From: an uncultured Blautia sp.
GTDB lineage: Bacteria; Bacillota; Clostridia; Lachnospirales; Lachnospiraceae
Reading direction: 5' to 3'
Assembly: GCA_934364795.1 (NCBI GenBank)
Contig: CAKRMK010000002.1
Location: 62,001 to 126,000, forward strand
DNA length: 64,000 nucleotides
Both the position numbers and the translations under genes were made by a program. The notes below the pieces were generated by a model, which worked only from the letters and a program-made list of their open reading frames with translations, had not been told where the DNA came from and ran no database searches. Of this stretch, positions 26,209-34,772 are shown piece by piece. Every line of letters starts with the position of its first letter. Position 1 is the first letter of the stretch.

Positions 26209-26313
26209 TTGACAATCTTTCTCACCTATGTTATCATTCAAATCACATAAAACCCAGTGAATAACTAGGTGATACAAACAAATAACAGATTAAAATACCC
26301 CAATAACAGATTA
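26209..26313 (+). promoter_or_regulatory. Promoter and direct repeats of the amino-acid ABC operon
   Basis: TTGACA (26209-26214), 17 bp, TATCAT (26232-26237) form a strong promoter. Downstream in the leader the 12-mer AATAACAGATTA occurs twice, at 26281-26292 and 26302-26313, 21 bp apart, a possible operator for two dimers on one helix face. The second copy overlaps the ribosome site region. Confidence 0.55.
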
Positions 26314-26327
26314 TGAGGAGGAAAATC

Positions 26328-27203
26328 ATGAGAAAAAGCATTGTAACTTTAGGACTTACCGCAGTATTGACAGGAGTTTTGGCAGCATGCACCATGGTTT
26401 ACGCTGATTCTGATGAGCTTTCCCAGATTCAGGAATCAGGTACACTTAAAGTTGGTGTGGAGGGCACCTATCCTCCATACACTTATCACGATGATGACGG
26501 AACCCTTACCGGCTTTGATGTAGACGTAGCCAAGGCAATCGCAGATAAACTTGGTGTAGAGGCAGATTTCACTGAATCCGACTGGGATTCTCTTCTTGCA
26601 GGAATCGACAGCGGACGTCTTGACACCGTTATCAATGCAGTAAGCATTACAGACGAACGCGAGGAAAAATATGACTTTGCAGGACCTTATTTTTACATTA
26701 CACAGCAGATCGTAGTTGCCAAAGATAACGATGATATCGTAGACATGGCATCCCTTGATGGCAAAAAAATGGCGAATACAGCCACCACAGCATATCTGGA
26801 TCTTCTTGAGGACGCAGGTGTATCCCTGGTTCAGATCAGCACCGCTGATGAAGCTGTTTCCCTGATTTCATCTGGCCGTGCAGACTTTACTACCTTCAAC
26901 TCCGTTGTATTCAACGAATATCTCAAACAGCATCCGGATGCAAATTTAAAGGTTGCTTTCGTTATCCCGGATGTACAGGATGAATACGGCGTGCCTGTGA
27001 AAAAGGGCGAAACCGCATTGTATGACGCCATTCAGAATGCCATTGATGAGTTAAAAGAGGACGGCACTTTAAGCCAGCTTTCCATGGACTACTTTGACAC
27101 AGATTTCACACAGCCGGAGGATGCTGCCACAGATTCCAGCAAAGCAGATTCCGATACGACAGATTCTGATGATTCAACGACTACAGATTCTGACGCAGAA
27201 TAA
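26328..27203 (+). CDS. Polar amino-acid ABC transporter substrate-binding lipoprotein
   Basis: Family 3 binding protein of a three-gene amino-acid importer, 291 residues. The start at 26328 is preceded by GAGGAGGAAAATC; the ORF's first ATG at 26313 is part of that ribosome site. The signal peptide ends in the lipobox VLAAC (Cys21), so the protein is a membrane-anchored lipoprotein. Landmarks: TLKVGVEGTYPPYTY, FDVDVAKAIADKLGVEADF, AVSITDEREEKYDFAGPYF and the C-terminal ELKEDGTLSQLS. Normal lobe order, unlike the gene at 1-744. A 40-residue Asp/Ser/Thr-rich tail (ADSDTTDSDDSTTTDSDAE) is unusual for the family. Cystine or another polar amino acid is plausible. Confidence 0.92.
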   Translation: MRKSIVTLGLTAVLTGVLAACTMVYADSDELSQIQESGTLKVGVEGTYPPYTYHDDDGTLTGFDVDVAKAIADKLGVEADFTESDWDSLLAGIDSGRLDTVINAVSITDEREEKYDFAGPYFYITQQIVVAKDNDDIVDMASLDGKKMANTATTAYLDLLEDAGVSLVQISTADEAVSLISSGRADFTTFNSVVFNEYLKQHPDANLKVAFVIPDVQDEYGVPVKKGETALYDAIQNAIDELKEDGTLSQLSMDYFDTDFTQPEDAATDSSKADSDTTDSDDSTTTDSDAE

Positions 27204-27245
27204 ACAGCTATATAGAACAAAAGCCACACAAAAAAGGAAACAATT

Positions 27246-27923
27246 ATGACTGAACGATTAGCAGGGATCCTGGTATCTTCTTTTACCAGGATCCTTATTC
27301 CGGGAATTAAAGTTACCATTCCCCTTACCTTAATTTCTTTTGTATTTGGATGTATCATTGCCCTCTTTCTTGCAATTGTACAAACTGCAAATATAAAAGG
27401 ACTGAAACAGTTTGCAAGATTTTACATATGGATTTTCAGAGGAACTCCTTTGATCGTGCAGCTGTTTATTATCTTCTTCGGACTTCCTTCCGTAGGAATT
27501 ATTCTGGATGCATTTCCTTCTGCAGTCATTGCATTTGCCCTGAATCTGGGTGCATACAATGCAGAAGTTTTCCGTTCTGCCATCCAGGCAGTTCCGGCAG
27601 GACAGACAGAAGCAGCTTATATGATCGGGCTTAATTATCCCCAGACCATGTTCCGTATTGTAATGCCACAGGCTTTCCGTATTGCTTTTCCACCCCTTTT
27701 TAACTCCCTGATCGGGCTGACAAAGGATACTTCCCTTGCATCCAGCATTACAGTAGTAGAATTATTTACCACTGCACAGCAGATTGCAGCAAGGACCTAT
27801 GAGCCCTTTGCATTATACTGTGAAGCGGCTGTAATTTATCTGATGATCTGTACGGTACTGACATGGATTCAGCACTATTTTGAAAAAAAACTGACCTGGA
27901 GCAAACCAGTTCCAGAGAAATAA
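27246..27923 (+). CDS. Amino-acid ABC transporter permease (HisM/GlnP type)
   Basis: Permease of the amino-acid importer, 225 residues with five membrane segments. Family landmarks are the N-terminal GIKVTIPLTLISFVFGCI, YIWIFRGTPLIVQLFI (the FRGTPxLVQ motif) and the coupling loop EAAYMIGLNYPQTMFRIVMPQAF cut here to EAAYMIGLNYPQTMFRIV. Lies 42 bp after the binding protein and 103 bp before the ATPase; same strand, one operon. Confidence 0.93.
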   Translation: MTERLAGILVSSFTRILIPGIKVTIPLTLISFVFGCIIALFLAIVQTANIKGLKQFARFYIWIFRGTPLIVQLFIIFFGLPSVGIILDAFPSAVIAFALNLGAYNAEVFRSAIQAVPAGQTEAAYMIGLNYPQTMFRIVMPQAFRIAFPPLFNSLIGLTKDTSLASSITVVELFTTAQQIAARTYEPFALYCEAAVIYLMICTVLTWIQHYFEKKLTWSKPVPEK

Positions 27924-28026
27924 AAAAGTTCCGGGAACTAAACCAGGAAAACGAAAGCATCCGAGGAATAAGGGAGTTTCTAAAATAAAAATACGTAACT
28001 TTCAAAAAAGAATGTGAGAAAAAAGT

Positions 28027-28773
28027 ATGCTGGAAGTAAAAAATATCCATAAAAAATTTGGACCAAATGAAGTTTTAAAGGGTGTGGATTTTAAGGTTGA
28101 AAAGGGTTCTGTAATCGCAGTTCTTGGTAACAGTGGTTCCGGAAAAACCACACTTCTTAGATGTATCAGCTTCCTGGAACAGGCAGATGCAGGTGAAATT
28201 TCTTTCGATGATTTTCATAAAGATATCACAGCCGTAAGCAAAAAAGAAATCAAACAGCTGCGGATGAAAATGGGATTTGTCTTTCAGGGCTATAATCTTT
28301 TCCGCAACAAAACTGCCCTGCAAAATGTGCTGGAGGGGCTTACCGTTGCCCGCAAAATCCCAGCAGATGAAGCAAAGAAAACCGCTATGAAAGTCTTAGA
28401 AAAAGTGGGTATGGCAGACCGTGCCAATTTCTATCCTGACCAGCTTTCCGGAGGCCAGCAGCAGCGTGTTGCCATTGCAAGAGCCATCGCCTATAACCCA
28501 GAAGTAGTGCTTTTTGATGAGCCTACCTCTGCCCTTGATCCAAGACTTACAGGGGAAGTCCTTGAGGTTATGAGAAAGCTTGCTGATGAGGGAACTACCA
28601 TGGTTGTGGTAACTCACGAAATGGATTTCGCAAGAAAAGCAGCCAACTGGGTGGTCTACATGGAGGATGGCGTTATTGTAGAAGAGGGTCCTTCCAAAGA
28701 ATTTTTTGAACACCCCTCAAATGAAAAGACACGGAAATTTTTGCATATGACAAACAAAGAAGCTGATATTTAA
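28027..28773 (+). CDS. Amino-acid ABC transporter ATP-binding protein (GlnQ type)
   Basis: ATPase of the amino-acid importer, 248 residues. Walker A VLGNSGSGKTT, Q loop MGFVFQGYNLF, signature LSGGQQQRVAIARA, Walker B VLFDEPTSALDP, H loop VVTHEMDFAR. The ribosome site is weak (GTGAG), so expression may depend on coupling with the genes upstream. Terminated by the hairpin at 28797-28819. Confidence 0.93.
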   Translation: MLEVKNIHKKFGPNEVLKGVDFKVEKGSVIAVLGNSGSGKTTLLRCISFLEQADAGEISFDDFHKDITAVSKKEIKQLRMKMGFVFQGYNLFRNKTALQNVLEGLTVARKIPADEAKKTAMKVLEKVGMADRANFYPDQLSGGQQQRVAIARAIAYNPEVVLFDEPTSALDPRLTGEVLEVMRKLADEGTTMVVVTHEMDFARKAANWVVYMEDGVIVEEGPSKEFFEHPSNEKTRKFLHMTNKEADI

Positions 28774-28796
28774 TAATAACTTCTTTACCAGAAAAA

Positions 28797-28819
28797 GTCC
28801 TGCTTTGCAGGACCTTTTT
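28797..28819 (+). terminator. Terminator of the amino-acid ABC operon
   Basis: GTCCTGC (28797-28803), a TTT loop, GCAGGAC (28807-28813) and TTTTT. An A run on the left makes it usable from the other side too, for the fusion gene ending at 28895. Confidence 0.88.
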
Positions 28820-28894
28820 GTAATAAGCCATTACCCAAAAACACTGCCAGTTTAATGCTGTTAATGCATATTCCAGAGCATGTCTGAAAAAGGC

Positions 28895-30628
28895 TTAGAC
28901 AGTTTTTCTCGCAGCAATAGCAAACATAGGAGTAGGATTATAAAAGGCATCCTTCTCTTTATATACTCTTTTACTTACTCCAAGATCAATTGAAATCTGC
29001 TCCATTTCTACTTTTCCAAGTTCTTCCACATCCCATGCAGGACGGATATAGGAACTGATTGGAAGCTGACGTTTGATATCTTCGCACTCCTGCATCAGGG
29101 AATTTCCAAGCTGATTATGTGCGTGATTCTCCGGCAGATCAGAAGTTTCAGCAAAGTTTGTTGCACCATAATTTGCATCAAAATTCAGAAGCAATCCGCC
29201 TGGTTTTAATACCCGGCTCCACTCTTTATAAGCCTGTGCTGCCTCTGGCAAAGTCCAGGTAAGATTACGTGAAATAACCACATCAAAGCTCTGATCAGGA
29301 AAGCTTAAATGCTCTGCATCCATTACCTGAAACTCACATTCTGTTCCTTCCTCTTTTGCCAGATTTCTGGCATTTTCAATCATATCCGGTGTTAAATCTG
29401 TACCAGTAACATTGTGTCCCTGCTTTGCAAGAAGAATGGTAAAAAATCCGGTTCCACAGCCTACATCTAAAATTTTAAGCAACTTGTTCTGGCTGGTTAT
29501 TTTGTCGTTTATGACCTTAGAATCGTTTTTTAAGCAGAGATATTTCTGTATTTCGTCCAGCCATCTCATCGCAAGAGGACTGTGCAGTTCCGCTCTTCTT
29601 TGTTCCAGAAAGCTGTCACTTCTCTTTGTCCAGTAAGCCGCTATTTTTTCTTTCCTGTCATCCTCTTCATAGCTGATTCGTCCGTAAGCTACCATCGGGC
29701 CATCCTTTAACACCTGCAAAGATCCGGTCTGATAAAGGATCACTCCCTCTCCATAAGCTACACTTGTTTCCAGAATATTATCTTCATAATCCTTTACATA
29801 ACCAAGGATTTCTCCCTCTGTAAATAAGTCTCCCGGCTTCTTCTGTGGATACCATAAACCATCACATGAGGCAGACTGATACTGTACCTGCGTTACATTT
29901 AAGGGATAGTATTTACGCATACTTCTGTGTCCGTCATAAATTCCAAGAAATCTTAAAATGCTTCGCACATCCCTTTTCATGGAGCGCACTTCTTCTGTAT
30001 CCCATCCCCCCATCTGGCCCCTTTCCAGAAGCACAGATGGAATTCCACAGGCAGCAGCATAGTTATAACATCCACCGGAAGAAACTTCGGATTTTACCAT
30101 ATAAGGTACATCTACCTGTTCTGCCATCTGGCAGGATATTTTCACTACTTCTGCATCTGCTTTTCCTGCATAATATACATATGGAGTCAGCTTTTCATAG
30201 TCATCTCCACTGTGAAGATCAATATAATAATCAGCTATTTTATGCAGCTCTTCTACTACTGCATATGCCAGCTTTTCATATGTAGTACCATCCTTTTTTC
30301 CCGGAAAAACACGGTTCAGGTTTTGTCCGTTTTCTCTTGAAAGGGAGCCGTAACGATGCTCAAATTCCTCTCTTGCAACCACCTTTACAATTACAACTGT
30401 ACCGGTCATTTTTTCAATTTTCAGATCTCTTCCAAGCTCTACTGCACTCTGGATTCCCACGTATTCTCCGGCATGGACACCAGCTGTGATAAGAGCTGTT
30501 TTTCCTGTTTCTGTACCTCTTATAATGGTAGCTGGAAGTGTAAATTCATCATTTCCAATAGTGATAAAACCATGAACTCTTTGCCCTGGTTTTGCTTTTA
30601 ATCCACCAATATTTATAATATCGTTCAT
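28895..30628 (-). CDS. Fusion of an AstE/AspA-type M14 zinc deacylase with a class I SAM methyltransferase
   Basis: A 577-residue two-domain enzyme. Residues about 1-325 are a succinylglutamate desuccinylase/aspartoacylase-like deacylase: zinc ligands His52 and Glu55 in AGVHAGEYVG, the substrate motif GQNLNRVFPG, the third ligand in DLHSGD and a catalytic glutamate in VLLERGQMG. From about residue 331 (AYWTKRSDSF) runs a Rossmann methyltransferase with motif I LDVGCGTGFF (about 387), DLTPDM, MDAEHLSF, FDVVISRNLTW and a LLNFDANY strand. The ATG at 30628 follows CGGAGAAAAACA; the longer frame from 30838 lies in repeat DNA. The methyltransferase part is related to the next gene (30990-31760). 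Substrate unknown; an N-acyl amino acid, peptide or metallophore delivered by nearby importers is a guess. Confidence 0.88.
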   Translation of the reverse strand: MNDIINIGGLKAKPGQRVHGFITIGNDEFTLPATIIRGTETGKTALITAGVHAGEYVGIQSAVELGRDLKIEKMTGTVVIVKVVAREEFEHRYGSLSRENGQNLNRVFPGKKDGTTYEKLAYAVVEELHKIADYYIDLHSGDDYEKLTPYVYYAGKADAEVVKISCQMAEQVDVPYMVKSEVSSGGCYNYAAACGIPSVLLERGQMGGWDTEEVRSMKRDVRSILRFLGIYDGHRSMRKYYPLNVTQVQYQSASCDGLWYPQKKPGDLFTEGEILGYVKDYEDNILETSVAYGEGVILYQTGSLQVLKDGPMVAYGRISYEEDDRKEKIAAYWTKRSDSFLEQRRAELHSPLAMRWLDEIQKYLCLKNDSKVINDKITSQNKLLKILDVGCGTGFFTILLAKQGHNVTGTDLTPDMIENARNLAKEEGTECEFQVMDAEHLSFPDQSFDVVISRNLTWTLPEAAQAYKEWSRVLKPGGLLLNFDANYGATNFAETSDLPENHAHNQLGNSLMQECEDIKRQLPISSYIRPAWDVEELGKVEMEQISIDLGVSKRVYKEKDAFYNPTPMFAIAARKTV

Positions 30629-30686
30629 TGTTTTTCTCCGTAATTTCTTTAATAAATATAAAGCTTTTAAACTTAGATTCTGCCTA

Positions 30687-30848
30687 GAGCATGCCCCTAA
30701 AAGGCTTTCTGCAAGATGTGCGTCACAATTTGTGGGAGATTTTACCCAGATGAGGGCGTCGTAGCGGGCTACGACAACCGAATTTGGGTGAAATATACCG
30801 CAAAGTGGGGCGTGCAGATTGCGGGAATGTTTTTTCAAACACGCTCTA
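30687..30848. repeat. Tandem structured repeat, unit 1 (162 bp)
   Basis: First of two direct repeats, starting GAGCATGCCCCTAAAAGGC. It folds on paper into nested stems: 30739-30748 with 30785-30794, and inside it GTCGTAG (30758-30764), loop CGGG, CTACGAC (30769-30775). The far end (GCGTGCAGATT, TTTTTTCAAACACGCTC) is related to the terminator motif at 6204-6275. Together the two units fill the 361-bp gap between the fusion gene and the second methyltransferase. Confidence 0.75.
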
Positions 30849-30984
30849 GAGCATGCCCCTAAAAGGCTTTCTGCAAGATGTGCGTCACAATTTGTGGGAA
30901 ATTTTGTTCGGATGAACGCGCCGTAGCGGGCTACTGCAACTGAATTCGGGCAAAATATACCCCAAAGTATGGTATGCAGATTTT
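30849..30984. repeat. Tandem structured repeat, unit 2
   Basis: Second unit, identical to unit 1 for its first 52 bases and diverged in the middle, yet keeping the same stems: 30901-30910 with 30947-30956 and the CGGG-loop hairpin 30920-30926 with 30931-30937. Base changes on one arm are largely matched on the other. The end is truncated where the methyltransferase gene begins. Confidence 0.72.
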
Positions 30985-30989
30985 TATAT

Positions 30990-31760
30990 TTACCTGGTTA
31001 CCTTCACCATAAACATGGGCGTGGAACCATAATTCAGCTTTTCTTCCTCACTCCATACCTGCTGCCAGATCTCTTCATCAACCTGGATATTCGCTGCTCC
31101 CAGACTTTCCAGAACTTTCACATCCCATATAGGACGCTTTGCTTCAGAAAGTGGAACCTGCAGGGCAATTTTTTCCATACGGTCAATATCTGTACACAGA
31201 TAATGATCATCCAGGCTTACTTTTTCCACATTTTTCCGGTCATTTTCGTAGGCTTCACGTTTCTTCTCATCGTAAAGATAGCCGTACCAGTTAGCATCAA
31301 AATTAAGAAGCTTTCCACCCTTTTTCAGCACCCTGAGCCACTCTTTGTAGGCCATATCCGGGTGTGGAAGATTCCAGGTAAGATTTCTTGAAATCACCAC
31401 ATCGAAGCTCTCACTTTCAAAAGATAATGCCTGGGCATCCATCCTTTTAAATTCTATATTTCTGCTTTTTTCCCCAATAAATTTTTCTGCATTTTCCGCA
31501 GCTTTTTCCAGCATTCCCGGTGTATAGTCAACTGCGGTCACATGATATCCAGCCTCTGCAAGGATCATTGGGAAAAAACCTGGACCTGTACCAATATCCA
31601 GAATCCGCAGTTCTTCTTTTTTCTTATCTGGAAAATTACTTTCCAGTGTTTTCAGCCAGGCACTTTTTTGTATGCCTTTCAGTTCTTTTTCATTTACTTC
31701 CGAATACCCCTCTGTCCGGGTACTCCAGTAGCTTTCTATTTCATTCAGTAATTGATCCAC
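30990..31760 (-). CDS. Class I SAM-dependent methyltransferase
   Basis: A 256-residue methyltransferase closely related to the C-terminal half of the fusion protein downstream: both have an ESYWSTR or AAYWTKR start, motif I (LDIGTGPGFF here), DYTPGMLE, MDAQALSFESESFDVVISRN, LTWNLP, KEWLRVLKKGGKLLNFDANW and an RPIWDV segment. I use a GTG at 31760 because GCGGAGG lies 8 bp upstream; the open frame to 31808 has no ribosome site. Substrate unknown. The pairing with a fused paralogue suggests two successive methylations or two related substrates. Confidence 0.87.
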   Translation of the reverse strand: MDQLLNEIESYWSTRTEGYSEVNEKELKGIQKSAWLKTLESNFPDKKKEELRILDIGTGPGFFPMILAEAGYHVTAVDYTPGMLEKAAENAEKFIGEKSRNIEFKRMDAQALSFESESFDVVISRNLTWNLPHPDMAYKEWLRVLKKGGKLLNFDANWYGYLYDEKKREAYENDRKNVEKVSLDDHYLCTDIDRMEKIALQVPLSEAKRPIWDVKVLESLGAANIQVDEEIWQQVWSEEEKLNYGSTPMFMVKVTR

Positions 31761-31825
31761 CTGTTTTTCCTCCGCTTTAGAGTGTGTCTGAAAAAATTTT
31801 CCTGGCACTCACTGTTAAAATTTTA

Positions 31826-32112
31826 TCAAAAGCGTTTCTTTTCCGCAAGCCCCCAGGGGGGATGAACTCCTGTATAATTCGCATAAAAAACAGACAGGAC
31901 TGTATTTCTACAATCCTGCCTTTGTTCCCCATCGCGGACATGCTCCAGACATTCCTCCAGTGTGGCTACATAGCTCTCTTCCAGATAGCCTTCTGCTGCC
32001 AGACGCTTCAGCATATCCTTCTCTGAAAGAAACTGGTGATAGTCTCCGGAATATGTTGCATTTCCACCTGGCTTTTGTGCAACTCCTGGGTAAGAAAAAG
32101 CTCTTCTAGCAT
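31826..32112 (-). pseudogene. Small unrecognised gene, probably frameshifted
   Basis: The minus strand has an ATG at 32112 with GAAGG 9 bp upstream that reads MLEELFLTQELHKSQVEMQ and stops after 34 codons at 32008. An overlapping second frame continues with sensible sequence, MLKRLAAEGYLEESYVATLE, then CLEHVRDGEQRQDC, to a stop at 31826. The second frame can be opened back to a GTG at 32128 with no ribosome site. The simplest reading is one gene of about 95 codons broken by a single-base shift near 32015-32030. I do not recognise the product. Two overlapping small genes, or one gene starting at the GTG, are alternatives. Confidence 0.45.
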
Positions 32113-32193
32113 GATTCAATACCTTCACTTTTATGTCGAATTCTCTGTTATCCCTGCAATTTATTTTTTAATAACAGCTATAGATGCTTTCCT

Positions 32194-33198
32194 TTATCTG
32201 GCTGTATTTTCAGCTGCAATTTCATCAATTTTCTCAAGCTCTTCTTGTGTAAATGGTGCACAGTGAATCGCTTTTATATTGTCAAGGATCTGCTGGGAAC
32301 GAGATGCGCCAATGAGCACACTGGTCACTTCTTCCTGTGCAAGAAGCCAGCCTAAAGCCATTTCTGAAAGCTTTTCGCCGCGCTCCCCGGCCATCTCATT
32401 CAGCTCACGAATCTGCTGCAAGCGTTCTTTGGTAAGGGTACTTTCTTTTAAAAATCTACCATCAGTACGAATACGGCTGTCTTCTGGAATTCCATTGAGA
32501 TAGCGGTCTGTAAGCTGTCCCTGTGCAAGGGGACTGAATGTTATAAGACCTTTTTTCAGAATTTTGGTAGTCTTTTTCAAACCATTTTTCTCTACGGTTC
32601 TGTCAAAAATAGAATATCGGTTCTGATTAATTACGAAAGGACAATGCATTTCCTGCAAAATTTCCGCTGCCTGTGACAGAGCTTTTCCGTCATAATTGGA
32701 AAGTCCCACATATAATGCTTTTCCACTTAGAACAGCACTGGCCAGGGCTCCCATCGTCTCCTCAAGAGGTGTATCTGGATCCATTCTGTGATGATAAAAA
32801 ATATCCACATAATCCAGTCCCATGCGCTTCAGGCTCTGATCCAGGCTTGCCAGAAGGTATTTGCGGCTGCCCCAGTTACCATAAGGTCCATCCCACATTT
32901 CATATCCGGCCTTTGTTGTAATGATCAGCTCATCCCGGTATTTTCCCAGATCTTCCTTCATGATCCTGCCGAAATTGATCTCTGCACTTCCCGGCTGCGG
33001 GCCATAATTATTAGCCAGGTCAAACTGTGTAATTCCATTGTCAAAAGCTGTAAAACACAGCTCTTCCATATTCTCAAAGCTGGCTGTATCCCCGAAATTA
33101 TGCCATAGTCCAAGAGAAACCTTTGGCAGCATCAGACCACTTTCACCGCAGCGGTTGTACTCCATTACTGTGTAACGATCTTTTGAAGCAGTATACAT
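32194..33198 (-). CDS. Aldo/keto reductase (YghZ/GprA-like)
   Basis: NADPH-dependent oxidoreductase with a TIM-barrel fold, 334 residues. The catalytic tetrad is visible: Asp and Tyr in FDLANNYG, Lys in ITTKAGY and His in IFYHHRMD. The GPQPGSAE and MWDGPYGNWGSRKYL segments fit the YghZ (glyceraldehyde 3-phosphate reductase) branch, which also includes potassium channel beta subunits. The protein ends with a cofactor-binding SVLIGASRSQQILDN element. GGAGGGG precedes the start. Physiological substrate cannot be told. Confidence 0.92.
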   Translation of the reverse strand: MYTASKDRYTVMEYNRCGESGLMLPKVSLGLWHNFGDTASFENMEELCFTAFDNGITQFDLANNYGPQPGSAEINFGRIMKEDLGKYRDELIITTKAGYEMWDGPYGNWGSRKYLLASLDQSLKRMGLDYVDIFYHHRMDPDTPLEETMGALASAVLSGKALYVGLSNYDGKALSQAAEILQEMHCPFVINQNRYSIFDRTVEKNGLKKTTKILKKGLITFSPLAQGQLTDRYLNGIPEDSRIRTDGRFLKESTLTKERLQQIRELNEMAGERGEKLSEMALGWLLAQEEVTSVLIGASRSQQILDNIKAIHCAPFTQEELEKIDEIAAENTAR

Positions 33199-33329
33199 AA
33201 TTTACCCCTCCTGAAATCCATTAATAATCCTATTATACTACTGTAAAATGAATTTGTCATAGAAATTTCCACTCTGGATTTTGTTCTGGATTTTCTGGAT
33301 TTTGTCCTGATTTTGTGCCTTTAAAAATA

Positions 33330-33365
33330 TTTACACATTACAATTCCTATAGTATAATGTGTAAA
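33330..33365 (+). promoter_or_regulatory. MATE gene promoter embedded in a perfect 11-bp inverted repeat
   Basis: TTTACACATTA (33330-33340) and TAATGTGTAAA (33355-33365) are perfect inverted repeats 14 bp apart. The promoter TTTACA-N17-TATAAT (33330-33335, 33353-33358) lies wholly inside them, so a bound regulator would cover both -35 and -10. Confidence 0.7.
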
Positions 33366-33427
33366 CATTTATTAAAAGGAAAAGTTATTGTATCCAGCTT
33401 TATTTACAGCTTACAGAAAGGATTAAA

Positions 33428-34717
33428 ATGTTAAAACAATTTTTCAAATATATCTCCCAAAGTATTGCCGGAATGATCGGAATTTCCGTATATATCCTGG
33501 CTGATACTTTTTTTATTTCTGTTCATTCCGGTGCAGATGGCCTGGCCGTACTGAATCTGATCTTACCAGTTTACGGACTGGTTTATGCCATCGGCGCAAT
33601 GATTGGAATCGGTTCTGCAACCAGATACACCATCAATAAAGCCAGACAGGAAAACACAGATTTTTATTTTACCCAGTCTGTTTTCTGGTGTCTGATCTGC
33701 AGTATTCCATTTATACTCACAGGAGTTTTTGCACCTGAAAAGTTCCTTGAAATCCTTGGTGGTGACAGGCAGCTGATTTCTCTTGGCAGAGGCTATTTGC
33801 GTATTATGCTGATCACCACACCACTTTTTATGTCCAATTATACCTTCACTGCATTTGCCAGAAATGACCATGCCACTTCCCGTGCCATGGCAGGTGCAAT
33901 TGCAGGAAGCATGTTTAATATTGTGTTTGATTATATCTTTATGTTTCCAATGGGACTGGGGCTTTCCGGTGCTGCACTGGCCACTGCTTTTTCTCCTGCT
34001 ATTACCATGCTGATCTGCACGACACACTACCTTGGCAGCAAAAATCATGTTGGATTTAAGTGGAAAAGTCCTTCCCTGAAGCACCTGATTTCCTGCTGCC
34101 AGCTTGGTATTTCCGCATTTGTAGGAGAGCTTTCTTCTGCAATCATCACCATTATTTTTAACATGCTGCTTCTTGGAATAGCGGGAAATATTGGTGTTGC
34201 CGCGTATGGAGTAATTGCAAATCTTTCTCTTGTTGCCATGTCTATTTTTAATGGTCTGGCACAGGGCGCACAGCCGCTGATCAGCAAAAACTATGGAAAA
34301 GGCAACCTGAAAAATGTAAAAAACCTCCTGAAATGGAGTCTTATTTCCTGTCTGATTCTGGAAATTATTATTGTTTTTATTTCCTGGGGATTTACAGATA
34401 ACTTAATCGGAATTTTTAACAGTGAGAATAATCTGGAGCTTCTAAAATATGCACACACCGGACTTCGTATTTATTTCCTTGGATTTCTTTTTGCAGGAAT
34501 CAATATTATGCTGGTAGCTTATTTTTCTGCAACTGACAACGCACTTCCAGCCATCACAGGCTCCCTTATGCGTGGCATTTTTGCCATTGCTTTTTGTGCA
34601 GTGATTCTTTCAAAGATCCTTGGAATAAACGGTGTATGGGGTTCCTTTTTAGGATCAGAGGTTCTCACCTTTGCAGCTGTTATGATACTTTCCAGAATAA
34701 ATAAGGAAACTACGTAA
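33428..34717 (+). CDS. MATE-family efflux transporter
   Basis: Twelve-helix multidrug/metabolite exporter driven by sodium or protons, 429 residues. Two homologous halves can be followed: an N-terminal half from QFFKYISQSIAGMIGISVYILADTFFI and a second half from about residue 225 (CCQLGISAFVGELSSAIITII). AQGAQPLISKNYGKG at about residue 277 is the MATE signature in the second half. MepA-like by length and style. Ribosome site AAAGGATTAAA. Its promoter lies in an inverted repeat, implying tight control; the DtxR-type gene follows 107 bp downstream with its own promoter. Confidence 0.93.
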   Translation: MLKQFFKYISQSIAGMIGISVYILADTFFISVHSGADGLAVLNLILPVYGLVYAIGAMIGIGSATRYTINKARQENTDFYFTQSVFWCLICSIPFILTGVFAPEKFLEILGGDRQLISLGRGYLRIMLITTPLFMSNYTFTAFARNDHATSRAMAGAIAGSMFNIVFDYIFMFPMGLGLSGAALATAFSPAITMLICTTHYLGSKNHVGFKWKSPSLKHLISCCQLGISAFVGELSSAIITIIFNMLLLGIAGNIGVAAYGVIANLSLVAMSIFNGLAQGAQPLISKNYGKGNLKNVKNLLKWSLISCLILEIIIVFISWGFTDNLIGIFNSENNLELLKYAHTGLRIYFLGFLFAGINIMLVAYFSATDNALPAITGSLMRGIFAIAFCAVILSKILGINGVWGSFLGSEVLTFAAVMILSRINKETT

Positions 34718-34772
34718 ACTTTTTTATTCCACAAAAAATAATTGCCCAAATCTGGAATCTATGGTATTCTAT

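Noticed and set aside
30629..30838. N-terminal extension of the deacylase-methyltransferase fusion to 30838
   Set aside because: These 70 codons lie in repeat DNA and precede a clear ribosome site at the ATG of 30628; the family starts there.
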